Origin: Linderina pennispora
Taxonomy: Eukaryota > Kickxellomycota > Kickxellomycetes > Kickxellales > Kickxellaceae
Reading direction: 5' to 3'
DNA: 64,000 nucleotides
NCBI RefSeq assembly: GCF_002104995.1
Contig: NW_024468254.1
Span: 806,001 to 870,000, forward strand
Both the position numbers and the translations under genes were made by a program. The notes under the pieces were generated by a model. The model was not told the origin of the DNA, did not search any database, and worked only from the letters and a program-made list of their open reading frames with translations. This document shows, piece after piece, positions 1 through 10,800 of the stretch. The stretch's first letter is position 1. Each line of letters begins with the position of its first letter.

Positions 1-24
1 TTGCTGATGAAGTACATATGCTGA

Positions 25-360
25 CCAGCAACCAGGACGCATCGAAGAGATCAAACACCTGCAAGGATTTCATCTGGAGCTGCACTGCTGGCACGGTATC
101 TGATGTCGTCCTGTTTGAACAGAGGCTTATCTGGGGGTGCTCGCAGGTTCAGCACACCAGTTTACTTGGTACACTCCAAGTTTGATGTGATTACAAGCGT
201 TGAGGGCACACGCAGACTCCATGACAATCTGCCAGAGAACCTGGACAAAACATCCAATAAAGTCAAAGATGGAAAGTACCACGACATCCACTCTGAGAAG
301 GATCTGGGCTTTGATCTAGTTGGGTTCTATGTGAGATGGACACTTGGCCGACTAGAATAG
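25..360 (+). CDS. Monoacylglycerol-lipase-like alpha/beta hydrolase, 3' exon (partial)
   Basis: C-terminal part of a serine hydrolase that would cleave monoacylglycerols (Yju3/MGL family). The frame is open from about 25 to the TAG at 358-360; an in-frame stop at 22-24 means that an intron or exon boundary lies near the window edge, so the N-terminal lid and nucleophile elbow are outside or upstream. What is visible is the end of the fold: a strand followed by the acid residue (KFDVITSVEGT, the Asp-Pro-Ile-Thr-like motif of MGLs) and the catalytic His region (KYHDIHSE), then a final helix. It is convergent with GET5, whose stop lies 76 bp away. The acid and His positions fit the family; substrate specificity is inferred. 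Confidence 0.6.
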   Translation, partial: PATRTHRRDQTPARISSGAALLARYLMSSCLNRGLSGGARRFSTPVYLVHSKFDVITSVEGTRRLHDNLPENLDKTSNKVKDGKYHDIHSEKDLGFDLVGFYVRWTLGRLE

Positions 361-435
361 ACTAGGACATAGCACTTTGCAAGTGCTGGCAGTGACAAAG
401 TCATTCGCACCCTGTCCACTAAACGCATAAGATGG

Positions 436-1301
436 TTAGAGAGATGCAAAGTACGAGTCAAGCAACCTGTTGACTGATGTCGCCTGGCTGGCACCAAACT
501 GGCGGCTAACAAGCTGGCGCAGCTCGTTCCTGAAAGCACCATTGTCCTGCTTCAGCCGGTCCTTGGTCAGCTCTGTCATAACCTCGGCTTCATCGTCACT
601 CTCATCGTCGCTTTCGTGTCCATCGACGGTGCTCTGAGCCTCCACCGTCTGCTTATTGCTAACGGCGCTGGCAACGATGCTGGTCGGGCGGGAGCGGGAG
701 CCATCGTCCTCCTTCTCCAGCACACTCGACAGAGGGTTCGCTTCGTCGGCTGCTACCACCTCAGTGGCCTTGTCTGCATCTGGATCGGCGCTGCCCGCTG
801 GCCGCGAAATAATCTGGATCACCGAGTCGCTCTGAATCGGATAGTCGCCGATGAGCTTCGAGTCCACCAGGCCCTTGCCACCCAGGACCAGGCGCATCGT
901 CGAGACAGGGATGTTTGACACCCGCGAGAGGTGGCGCTTCACCTGTGCAACCGTACGAATCGATGACGTGTGCAGGGTGAATTTGCGCACCGGAGCCTTG
1001 AGTGTCTTGAACGTGAGCGAGAAGTAGTCCTCGCGCTCCTCAGGCGGAAGGGTGGCAGCAGCGTCAACAGGAGGCATCTAAAAATAAAATATGTTGCAAA
1101 ATTAGTAGGCCGCCGACTCTTTCCAGGACAAGATTTCGCTCCAAGGTGATTTCTAAGTGGGTTCCTTACCTTGAAATCGCAGTGCTGAGGCGGATAGCGC
1201 GCACCAGCCGGAACTTTGGCGTCGGCCTCGAAGGCCCGCAGAGGACTGAGCTGCGAGAGCTGGGTAAGAAGCGTGTCGTAGAGAGCGCTGTTTGCAACCA
1301 T
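436..1301 (-). CDS. GET5: Get5/Mdy2-like ubiquitin-like protein of the GET pathway
   Basis: Component of the Get4-Get5 adaptor that passes tail-anchored proteins from Sgt2 to the Get3 ATPase in the cytosol. Two exons: 1170-1301 (44 codons from ATG at 1301) and 436-1077, with a 92-nt GTAAGG...TAG intron at 1078-1169; total about 257 aa. The N-terminal segment (about residues 1-45, SALYDTLLTQLSQL) matches the position of the Get4-binding domain. Residues about 62-137 form a ubiquitin-like domain starting with SLTFKTLKAP and containing LVLGGKGLVDSKLIGDY. A Ser/Asp/Glu-rich linker (ESDDESDDEAE) leads to a C-terminal helical piece ending LLDSYFASL, where Get5 dimerises. The segment start SLTFKTLKAP resembles yeast Mdy2 closely. 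Exon 2 happens to start with an ATG, but the intron model restores the family's N-terminal domain. Confidence 0.8.
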
Positions 1302-2157
1302 TGCCGTAGGCTTGAAATGCGGAATAGAGTGGAAAATTAGCCTGGTGAAAATGTGGAGGGAAAGGCAAAACGTCTCAGCGACTCTTGATGCTTTTCTGCT
1401 GAACCGGTGGCTGCCCAACGCAGCACAGATGCATCCCCGAGTCAAGAATTTTTTTCTCGCCGGGATCGGCAGGGTGGTCATTGCGCCATCAGGAGCAGTG
1501 GCTCTTCGAGAGGTCGGAGAATATGTGAAGAGCACGTGTGGCAATTCCTTGTAGACCGTCGACCCGGTGGCCAGGATCTCTGCGTGGTGTGCTGGCCAGC
1601 CACATTTGTCTATCCATGGCTCAGCCTGCCCAAAGCGCCGCTGGACAGGTGCAATGCAGGGTCACATGGCCAGTGTGCTGGCTCTTTTGAGATAAGAAAC
1701 GCCAACAAAGTCACTACCGCGTAGCATACTCCTCACATCTGCCTGGTTCAATGGGGTTTTTGTACCAGTCAGATCACATTCTCCTTTGGTGACGCGTAAA
1801 GCTGAGCCTAAAGCACCTCCTTACCTGAACGCAATATTTATATCTTCAGGAAACCTAGTGATGCAATGGCTTGCTCGTGAGACTACAGCCGGCCTGGGCC
1901 ACCACATTTTAATACCATGAGTTGAGAGCTATGCAGCATGCAGCGCCCGTGTCATAATCATAGATCGGATGCCGCCTCAAACACCATTGGTATCCATGTC
2001 ACTCCTAGGTGTAGAAATACTAGAGAATCTCCAAGAACTGCGCTTATAAAGACGAACGGCTCATTTGCTAGTCCATTGAATGGTATCAATACGACAGCCC
2101 GGCCTGCTTCCTCTCCATGTTCTCTGCTCATAAACTGAAACCCCCTCCTGTTAAGCA
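1302..2157. other. Intergenic, divergent promoter region of GET5 and the flavin oxidoreductase
   Basis: No convincing gene on either strand. Short open frames here have no recognisable domain and poor codon pattern. It should carry the promoters of both flanking, divergently transcribed genes; I see no clear TATA box. Confidence 0.5.
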
Positions 2158-3387
2158 ATGGCTGTTCTGAATACTGTCGCATTCTTACTTGACCAGGATC
2201 CGTCGCCTGGAACTCCTATTGAGCCTACCTCTTCGGAGATCAAGCAGGGGTTTGCTACTTCAGAAACGAGCCCAAACCCGCTGCCAAAGCTCTTCCAGCC
2301 ATTGAAAATCCGCAGCACCACGTTCAAGAACCGCCTGTGGGTCAGCCCCATGTGCATGTATTCTGCAGAGGATGGGTTCATCAACGACTTCCATCTGGCG
2401 CGCTACGGCCAGTTTGCCATGCACGGCGCGGGTGCCGTTCTCATTGAAGCTACAGGAGTTCTGCCCGAGGGCCGCCTCACTCCCAAATGCCTCGGTGTCT
2501 GGAAGGACGAGCATATCACCGGCCTCAGGCGTATTGTCGACTACGAGCACTACTTTGGTGCTGCAGTAGGAATCCAGCTAGCGCACGCTGGCCGCAAGGC
2601 CAGCACCATTCCACTCAGCCAGTATGGCAAGCGTCCGAGTTTCCGCACCTCAGTCGACGAGGGTGGCTGGCCCGAGGACGTCTACGGTCCATCTGCACTT
2701 GCCTACGATGATAACCATTGGGAACCGAAAGAGATGACGCTTGGGCAGATCGAAACTGTCCAGCAGGCGTTCGCTGATGCTGCTGTGCGCGCTGACAAGG
2801 CCGGATTCGATTTTATCGAAATTCACAGTGCTCACGGCTGCCTGATCAGCTCCTTTAACTCGCCGCTGTCCAACCACCGCACCGACAAGTACGGTGGCTC
2901 GTTCGAGAACCGCACCCGGTTTGCAATTGAGACTGTCCAGCGCGTGCGCAAGGTGTGGCCTGCTGAGAAGCCCCTGTTTATACGGTTCTCCACCACTGAG
3001 TGGGTTGAGGGTGGCTGGACTACACAGGACAGCATTAAGCTAGCTGAGATCCTGTACCAGGAGGGCGTTGACCTTGTTGACTGCTCGTCAGCTGGCAATG
3101 ATACGCGCCAAAAGATTCCTGTCGGTCGTGGATACCAGGTGCCTCTTGCGACTGAGGTCAAGAATGGTGCTCCTGGCGTTCTTGTCGGTGCTGTAGGTAT
3201 CATCACTGACGGGGAGCAGGCCAACGACATCCTGGAGCAGGACAAGGCTGATGCTATTTTTGCAGGCCGCGAATTCCTCCGTGACCCGACATTTGCGCTG
3301 AAGGCTGCCCAGAGGCTGGGTGTGTTTGTCAAGTGGAACGATCAGTACGAGCGTGGACGCCCTAAAACTCGCTACTCATTTATTTAA
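2158..3387 (+). CDS. Old-yellow-enzyme family NADH:flavin oxidoreductase (YqjM-like)
   Basis: FMN-dependent oxidoreductase of the NADH:flavin oxidoreductase/NADH oxidase family, class resembling YqjM/NADPH dehydrogenase, which reduces activated C=C bonds of alpha,beta-unsaturated carbonyl compounds. Single exon, 409 aa. The TIM barrel begins at about residue 45 (LFQPLKIRSTTFKNRLWVSPM). The YqjM-type Cys66 (SPMCMYS) with Tyr68, HAGRK at 143-147 and the substrate-binding His223/His226 pair (IHSAHG) followed by SPLSNHRTDKYGGS are all present. The FMN phosphate-binding C-terminal part (VGAVGIITDGEQAN, then FAGREFLRDP) is intact. A 40-residue N-terminal extension has no obvious signal. Start chosen at the first ATG; the frame's conserved part begins well after it. 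Physiological substrate unknown. Confidence 0.85.
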   Translation: MAVLNTVAFLLDQDPSPGTPIEPTSSEIKQGFATSETSPNPLPKLFQPLKIRSTTFKNRLWVSPMCMYSAEDGFINDFHLARYGQFAMHGAGAVLIEATGVLPEGRLTPKCLGVWKDEHITGLRRIVDYEHYFGAAVGIQLAHAGRKASTIPLSQYGKRPSFRTSVDEGGWPEDVYGPSALAYDDNHWEPKEMTLGQIETVQQAFADAAVRADKAGFDFIEIHSAHGCLISSFNSPLSNHRTDKYGGSFENRTRFAIETVQRVRKVWPAEKPLFIRFSTTEWVEGGWTTQDSIKLAEILYQEGVDLVDCSSAGNDTRQKIPVGRGYQVPLATEVKNGAPGVLVGAVGIITDGEQANDILEQDKADAIFAGREFLRDPTFALKAAQRLGVFVKWNDQYERGRPKTRYSFI

Positions 3388-3714
3388 ACTCAGCATATCA
3401 TTGAATACAATAGATAACATCAGTTCAGCCATATATTGGGGTACTAGGCTTACATATACTTGTTGTATTTCTGAGAAACGGCACAGAAAAATAGCCATAT
3501 CAGCCTTTTTGGATTGCAACTGCACGGTGTTCTCAATACGCTTCATTCGATAGGTAATCTGCCATGCAGCAGGCTAGAATTCCAGCCAGCAGCCGCATAC
3601 TTTGCACAGGCATTATTTTGTATAAGCGATCTCAAGGGACAACATTTATTGAGGCAGTATGGAAGTGCAGAGTGTCTGCCAAACAGCATGTGGTAAAAAG
3701 CTAGTACCCACATC

Positions 3715-4296
3715 CTACATCTGTGGCTGGTCCGCAAAGGTGTACTCGCCAGCACCAGGCTGGCCACCCAGAATCACAGGCAGCAGTCTCGGAACGCGTG
3801 CAAGTAGCCTGAGTACCATGCGCATGGCCCTGAGCATCACGCTGGCCGCATTGCGCGGCACCGGCATCAGCTGGATGCCGTACTGGCAGCTATCGCTGGC
3901 TGGAACAGCCGACGACCCAGCCTGCACAATCGAGTCGACGCTGCACACCGGCACATAGTACGCGTTGCCGTTCTGCACCACATTGTACGACAGGTGGGTG
4001 AACCTGCCCGTAGCCGGATCAAACACATGGGTGACAACCGTCGGCGTGTCAGTGCTCTCGCCCGAAATGTGCGAAAAGTCAAAGAACGAAGCCAGGCGGG
4101 CCACAGCAGACTGCATGGGCTCAGTTGCCTCGACGTTGGGAACCGGAATGTTGGGCTGGATGCCTGGCATCTCGAACTGCGGGGCAATGTTGGTGGCAGG
4201 TGGGGTTGGCAGGACATCCTGCATGCGGTGCACGGGACCCTGCTGCTGCTGGGCAAGAGCGGCTGAGGCAAGGAAGGCAATGGCAGTGAACTTCAT
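3715..4296 (-). CDS. Small secreted protein of unknown function
   Basis: 193-aa protein with a clear signal peptide (MKFTAIAFLASAALA, cleavage predicted before QQQQG). The mature part begins with a Pro/Gln-rich stretch, followed by a segment with few Cys (YVPVCSVDSI and SDSCQYGIQL, a possible single disulfide) and a basic C-terminal region with MRAMRMVLRLLARVPRLLPV. I do not recognise a family. It is a single exon and has its own TATA box about 105 bp upstream of the ATG. It could be a cell-wall or secreted effector-type protein, but nothing in the sequence shows that. It converges with the flavin oxidoreductase. Confidence 0.6.
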   Translation of the reverse strand: MKFTAIAFLASAALAQQQQGPVHRMQDVLPTPPATNIAPQFEMPGIQPNIPVPNVEATEPMQSAVARLASFFDFSHISGESTDTPTVVTHVFDPATGRFTHLSYNVVQNGNAYYVPVCSVDSIVQAGSSAVPASDSCQYGIQLMPVPRNAASVMLRAMRMVLRLLARVPRLLPVILGGQPGAGEYTFADQPQM

Positions 4297-4400
4297 GATG
4301 CAGTTGAGAATTGACAGAGTAGCAGAGAGAAGTATATTGAGAGAAAGGCAGGACTAGTGCTTGCTGATGCTGAGGCTCTCCATGGCTGTCTGGATTGCAC

Positions 4401-4410
4401 TCCTTTTATA
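4401..4410 (-). promoter_or_regulatory. TATA box of the small secreted protein gene
   Basis: On the minus strand the sequence reads TATAAAAGGA, about 105 bp upstream of the ATG at 4296. Position and sequence fit a fungal core promoter. Confidence 0.55.
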
Positions 4411-4822
4411 TGCAGACACGAGACGCTCTTTATTGCCTTGTAAATGAGACTTCATAAGGACCCTCGATGTTTAAACCCTCAGCTTATATCAACAATTGTG
4501 TGTATGGTAAAACGTAGTACTCTGTCACTTGGGAAGGGATCCGTTGCGGGATCTAGTGTGGGGTGGTGTATTATCATCGCGCTGCTGACAAGGAGGCCCT
4601 TGTCGTTGATCTGGGCTCCCTATTTGATAACCAGTCAATGAAGGAAGTGGCAGCAGATCTGGCGACCCGATTGCTGGGCCAACCCCAGGACTTGACCGCA
4701 AGCCCACGACGCTTGGCAAACTCGACGAATGGGAAGCTTGTGAGCCACACTCATTCTTCCTTACTGACTGTTCTAGTGTAGTCGACGTAGATCTGGAGAC
4801 TACGAACTGCGTGTCTAGCCTC
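4411..4822. other. Intergenic between the secreted protein and CCH1
   Basis: Upstream region of the secreted protein gene and 3' flank of CCH1. No further gene recognised. Confidence 0.4.
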
Positions 4823-7800
4823 TCAGGTGCCGGGTCCGGTGACAAAGAGATAGACAGCCGGAGGGGAGAGTGGCTCACAGTTTGATATAGTCGAGCGCTG
4901 TATTCCCGTTGTATCCACCTGCAGTTCAGGCTGATGTACACGGACAAGTGGAATAGGCGGGCCATCTTCGGCTTGGTGCAGAGTTGGATGAGGCATGGAT
5001 ATCGGGACTCTCAGCGACTGCTTGCGGCTCTGCAATCCCTGTAGGCTGCGATGCAGCTTCATGGCGGTCAGAAACTTGCGGCGACGCACAGATGAAATGA
5101 TGACGTCCTCAACAAACTTTTGACGCAAAACCTCGTCGACCTGTTCGGCAAGATCGTTGTACCGAAGCGTCTCTTCGACCAGAAATGCTGTCGCAGGGTC
5201 AACCATTTTTTTGCGTGCCAGGAATACCAGCATCTGGGTGAAGCCCATGCCACGCTTCGGGTCATCTATCAGCAACGCCTCTTGGTAGATCCGGTTGAAC
5301 TCACGCCGATTCAACATCATCTGGTAGGGGTCAGCATGTTGTAGGCAGTGCTCAAGCTCAGTGATGTTCAGGTCGTACTGTAGGGGCTCGTTGTCGTGGC
5401 CGGGATGTGTGTAGGCATCGAAATTGCCGTGTGTGTACCGCACGCGGTCGATCTCGACGTGCACAACCTTGTCTTTGCCATGTGGCGGCCGCTTCAGCGC
5501 CTTGACCAGATGCTTAAGTTTAAGCCGATCGCCATACATGCCAACATTGAACGGTGGCTTCAGCTTACTAAAGAAGGCAGCATATTTCTCGCGTGGAATA
5601 TACCCGGTGCCCTCCGGATCGAACCGCCACCATGTAACGCGGAACTGGCGGATCTCTTGGCGGGTCAGGAGCTTGTATGACGATGAGGACTGGTAGCAGT
5701 ACTGGAAGTTGTCTGTGACCACGCCAATAAACACATTGACAAAGATGTACATGGACACCAGGTTGTATGTGAAGAAGATCAGGTATGTCAGGCCCGTTTG
5801 CCCACAGTCCGTTTGCAGATAGCTGCCGTTATAAGACTGGACACAGTGCGGATACTGAACCTGCAGGTCGGTGATCAGGTAGTTCCAATTCTCGCCGTAA
5901 CTGAATCGCAGCAGGGTCAGGAATGCCGGCAAGAACGACCAGAAATTTGCATGTGCTGATGTCTCCGGCCCAGCGCGCGTCAGCCCCCACAGCTCAACCG
6001 TCAAAAGAGTGAAGATTAAAGTCATAACCATCCAGACCCAGAACAGAATCAGGATCGGTCGGAAGCCGCCGATAATCATGCGTGTCAGCTCGTTGAGCGT
6101 GTCGGAAATCAACATGAGCTTGTAGAGCAGCATCACAGAGCCCAAAGATGCAGCGCCAAGGGTCGTGAACATGAACTCGAACAGTATGATAATGAGCCCA
6201 CACAGAATCAGCAGCTGGTAGTTTGCATTGCGCAATGTTGCGCGCACGCCCATACCGACCATGTTGATGCCAAAGTCCAGCACAAACACAATGTACGACG
6301 CGTACCTGAAGCACTTTTGAACCTTGTCTATCTCAGCTGAGCGGTCGCGGTACACTGTCAGTAGAACGACGCAGTTTGCCAGCGCGGCAGCTGTGAGGGT
6401 GCGCGAATACCAGGTATTGGTCTTGATCGACGCCATAAAGCACCACCGGCGAAATCCCTTTTTCTGCAGTGTCCGAGGCAGTGTTGGCGGGTGAGTTCCG
6501 CGCAGTTGGATCTTCAGATCAAGCCAGCGTCGCTGTTCGGTAGTGAGAAACGCAGTGCCTGTGCGCTGCGTGTAGCTAGCGACGATTATGCCAATGAAGA
6601 TGTAGAGGATGAATATCGTGGCAAAGAATATGTATGCAACCCACCAGAGCGAATTCCACCACGAGTGATTTGGGCGCGGCTGCAGGTCGATTCCGCGGAT
6701 TGCCATGGTATTGCTCATAACGTCGGTCCAGCCCTCGTTCGAAATGGCTGTGAACAATATGCTGAGCGCACTGCCAAATGTGTCAAAATTGTAGTTGCGC
6801 GGGTTTTCCCAGATCCGCGGAATCAGAATTCCCAAGTCCGAGTCAAAATATTCGCCAATGCACCCAACGCGCCCGTCAACGCTGTCGTCGTTGCAGGCAA
6901 ACAGCATGTCGTACCACATGTTGTGCGCCAGGATCGCGCATGGAATCAAGAGCAGCAGCATGATCCACAGAGCCACAATGATGCGTGCGGCACTGCCCAC
7001 CAGCAGGTTGTTGAAGGCATCCCGCGCATCCTTGAATTTGCTGATCAGCCGGAGAGACCGCAGCGACCGCAGAAACCGAATAAACCGCGTCATATTGGAT
7101 CCACCGACCAGTGTGTGTAGGCTGACGAAGAGCGACACAGACACGAGCAAGTCAATGATGTTCCATGGGGACTTCATACAGGCATGCGGTGCCAGCACAA
7201 ACCCATGAGCAACTGCTTTGATGGCAATCTCAATCGTGCAGAATATGCCAAGCGCCATGGTTGTGAAGAAGAACCACGAGAACTGCCCCATCTGACCCGA
7301 GTCCATGATATGCTTGCGCCTAATGGGTGTGTCGATACACAGAACCATGATCGATAAAATGGTGACCGCGAAGCCGAGAGCCTCCCACGCATAGTGCGCC
7401 CAGCGCCAGTATTTAGGTGTCGTTCTGAAGCTTGCAGGACGGCGGTTTGCGCCATCCTTTTGCTGCCATAGCATCCGCGGCACAGTCGTTGCCCGGTGTG
7501 AGCGCTTGAGTGGTGGTGGGTAGCAGATCGGTCCATGCACGCCGGTCTTCTCGTTCTCACCTGCATCATCCTCTTTGTCTGCCTGGCTAGACAGTGTACC
7601 CGTCGTGTCAACCGCATCTGAGTTACTCCCAAAGGTAGTGCTGAACTTTGAAGCCTCACACAATGCTGTATCGTCACCAAACGCATCCTCGGAGAACCGA
7701 AAGCCAGTGTCCAGCATGTAGCATATTTGGCGGAACATGCTATCAGGCGCAAACAGAAACAGCGACTTGTTGTACGTCGGGTGTGCAGACTCGAATTCAC

Positions 7801-10800
7801 GCCGGGCAGTCTCCCACCGCTCGGCGGCAGCCCGATCCGAATCACTCTCGCCACCATCCACGCTGCGCTGGTCCGGGGTGATCGGTGAGTGGGGGATATC
7901 GCTGACTTCTTGTGCGACAATGCGCTGCTCCGCCGACGATTTGCCAAACAAGATGCCCTGCATACCACCGACCTCCAACCTGTTGCCACTCTGTGAAATG
8001 CTGATCCGCGGCGACCGCAAGACTCCGGTAGAACTAACCCCGCTGCCAGATCTGCGTCCACCGCGCGACCGCAATTCGCTGGAACTGCTGCCGACATCGA
8101 TCATGATCTCCGACGACACGCCCGTACCGCAGCCCTCATGGTCGACGCCCTTGCCTTTGTCGATGACTGGCTGCCGCACAGCATCATCGTTGTTATCGTC
8201 GCTGTCCTTGTCCTTGTCCTTCTGGTGCGACGCCGGCTTAGCCAGGGACTTTGAGACGTTGTGGGCATCCGCATACGCTGAGTTGGGCGTGATGTACAAG
8301 TACGGGTTCCAGCGACTGACGATGCTGCGCTTGTACCTGGCGGTTGTGCGGGTTAGCGAGTTGTGGAACTCTGCGAGCTGGCGAATGCGTTTCTCCTTCT
8401 CGCTGGTCTCAAAGTTGTCCATGATCAGGGCGATCATCATGTTCAGCAGAATGTAGTTTGTGAAGTAGTAGAAGGCGCACATGTAGATGGCCACGAGCCA
8501 ATTCTCATTCTTGTCCTGCATCTGGCCAGTTGCCTCCCACAGCAGGTCAGTCCAGTCGGCGCCCGAAAACAGCTGATATGTGGATAGCAGTGCGTGTGGA
8601 TATGTGTTGTACCGCATCTGGATAAAACTGCCGTCGTCGTCTTCTGCCGGCACATATCCACCGATCAGCTGCATTGAGATAGCGGCGCCCAGGCAAATTG
8701 TCAGGCCAATGGTCACCATGACGTTGAGCAGACCGGGTATCGACCCCTTGATCTTATGCATCAAGGCGCGTGTCTTTGGAAAGTTCTCAATCAGGCGGTA
8801 CGTGCGTAGTGACGAAAACACGTACATGATGCGGTGGGCCTGTGAGTCCGAAAAGCGGCCAAACTCCATGATAATATCAGCTACGGCGATAATGGAGTCG
8901 ACGATATTGAGCACTGGCCTGCCGTCAAGCATCAGCGTGTTGTAAATGTAGTTTATACCGGTCCGCGGCTTCGGGCAAATGCGCCATGCGCGCGCCATGC
9001 GTACGACAATTTCGACGCCAAACATGGCCGAGGCCACCTTTGAGATTGTCTGGTAGGATGCGACCGTGTGGTCCGACTTGTCGACACGCCAGACAACCTT
9101 GTAGTAAATGTCGACAATGACCAGAAAGCACCAGAAATCCTGGGTTCCCTGGAATCCCGTCCATTTGGCCACCGGCACCATCCACCTGTGCAGCGTAGCA
9201 CGGAGCCGAATCCATCGTGCCCGCACGCGGTTCCGCCATCCACCTGCACGCTCAACTTCCTCGGGTGTCAGGCGTCTCCACGCAGGCACGGGCTCCTTCC
9301 CGAGCTTGCACTGCCCCAGGATTGGCTGCAGCAGCCTCTTGACACCTGCCACAGGGTTTGGCCCCTCAATGATACGCACGCGGTCGGCCTCTTCACGGAT
9401 CTTTGCAAATGCCTCGTTGGTGACAGCGACGAACAGGTTGATGAGCCACAGCTGGATGATCATGACGCACGAGACAAAGTAGACGGATGAAACATACGAG
9501 ATCGAGTCCATGACAATGTACATAATGTCTGCCCAGCCCTGCGCTGATGCGACAATAAATACCTGCACGGCAGAGGCAAAAATATTGTCGTAGTTCATCA
9601 GACTGTTCGACGGGTTGCCAACGGTCATGCAAATCTGGCCCTGTGGACACGCATATGCGCGCGGCGACTGATTCACTGTCGGAGTACCGGAACCGACCAA
9701 ATACGGCTGGCGTCGGCCATTCTCCATGTAGCTGCAGCAGTAGCGCTCCGGCACGGCCGACTCCAGCGTGGCTGCTGAGATGCACCGGCGGGAGAATGCG
9801 CCGCGGAAGATTGTCACGCCCAAGCATGCGAACAGCAGGAAGAAAAAGCCCATATAGAGCGACACTTTGCCGAGCATTGGCGCACTACGCTTGAGCGAAC
9901 CGATGACAGAGTACGACCCAGGCGTCAGGCTCATGAAGCGCACGAAGCGGATCGCAGCCAGGGCGTCAAGAAGCGTGATCACTTCTTTGTGTCTGTGCGT
10001 GGACGAGATTGCTGCAGCAACCCAGAAGGCAACCAGCGAGACCAGGTCGAGCCGGTTGTACGTGTGCCGGAGAAATGGCCGCATTGGCCCTGATACATGC
10101 GCATTGCCTTTATACTCGTACTGGCATGGTGTCTCGCGCAACACCCCAGTAGACCCGTATAGAGATTCGTTGCTGGTGATTGACTGGCGACGCGACAGGT
10201 GGTTGCTGCCGGAGCTATACCCGTCATATGGACTCGCATTCCCATCGCTGACACTGGGGCTGCGATCACGATGGCGCCGAAGCCGCCTATGGCCGTTCTG
10301 CGCCGGCTCCTCGTCAGACCACTCAGGTGACCCGGGCGGAGTCGACGGATTTGGCGATTCGCGACGAATGCGCGTGTTGGGGGTGCGATGCACGGCAATG
10401 TCATGGATGATGCCAGAGATTGTCGATACTGTATACGATGACCGGGATGTCGACGAAGGAATGACACTAGGCGACAGGCGGGTTCCCTGAGTGGTGGCCG
10501 CGTCGCCAGCGGTTTGCTGTCGATCTCCCAAGGCAGCGTCGGCCTGATTGGGGCTTTCGGGGACCTGCAGCCTAGGCGGCTTCTGTGGCACCATTGGGGC
10601 ACTGGGTCTGCTGCTGTGCTGCGATTGCCTGCGCCTATGTCTGCGCCGCCGCCTCCCACAGGGCCGGCCTTGCTGCTCAGTCTTGTCCTTTGGCTTCCAG
10701 AGCCACCTGACCGCTGGTATCTTGCCCACGATGTTAACGTAGAAATCAGTCGGTGTGAGCTGTTGGTCAAACAAGAAGCCCGTGACGATGATACGTGCCA

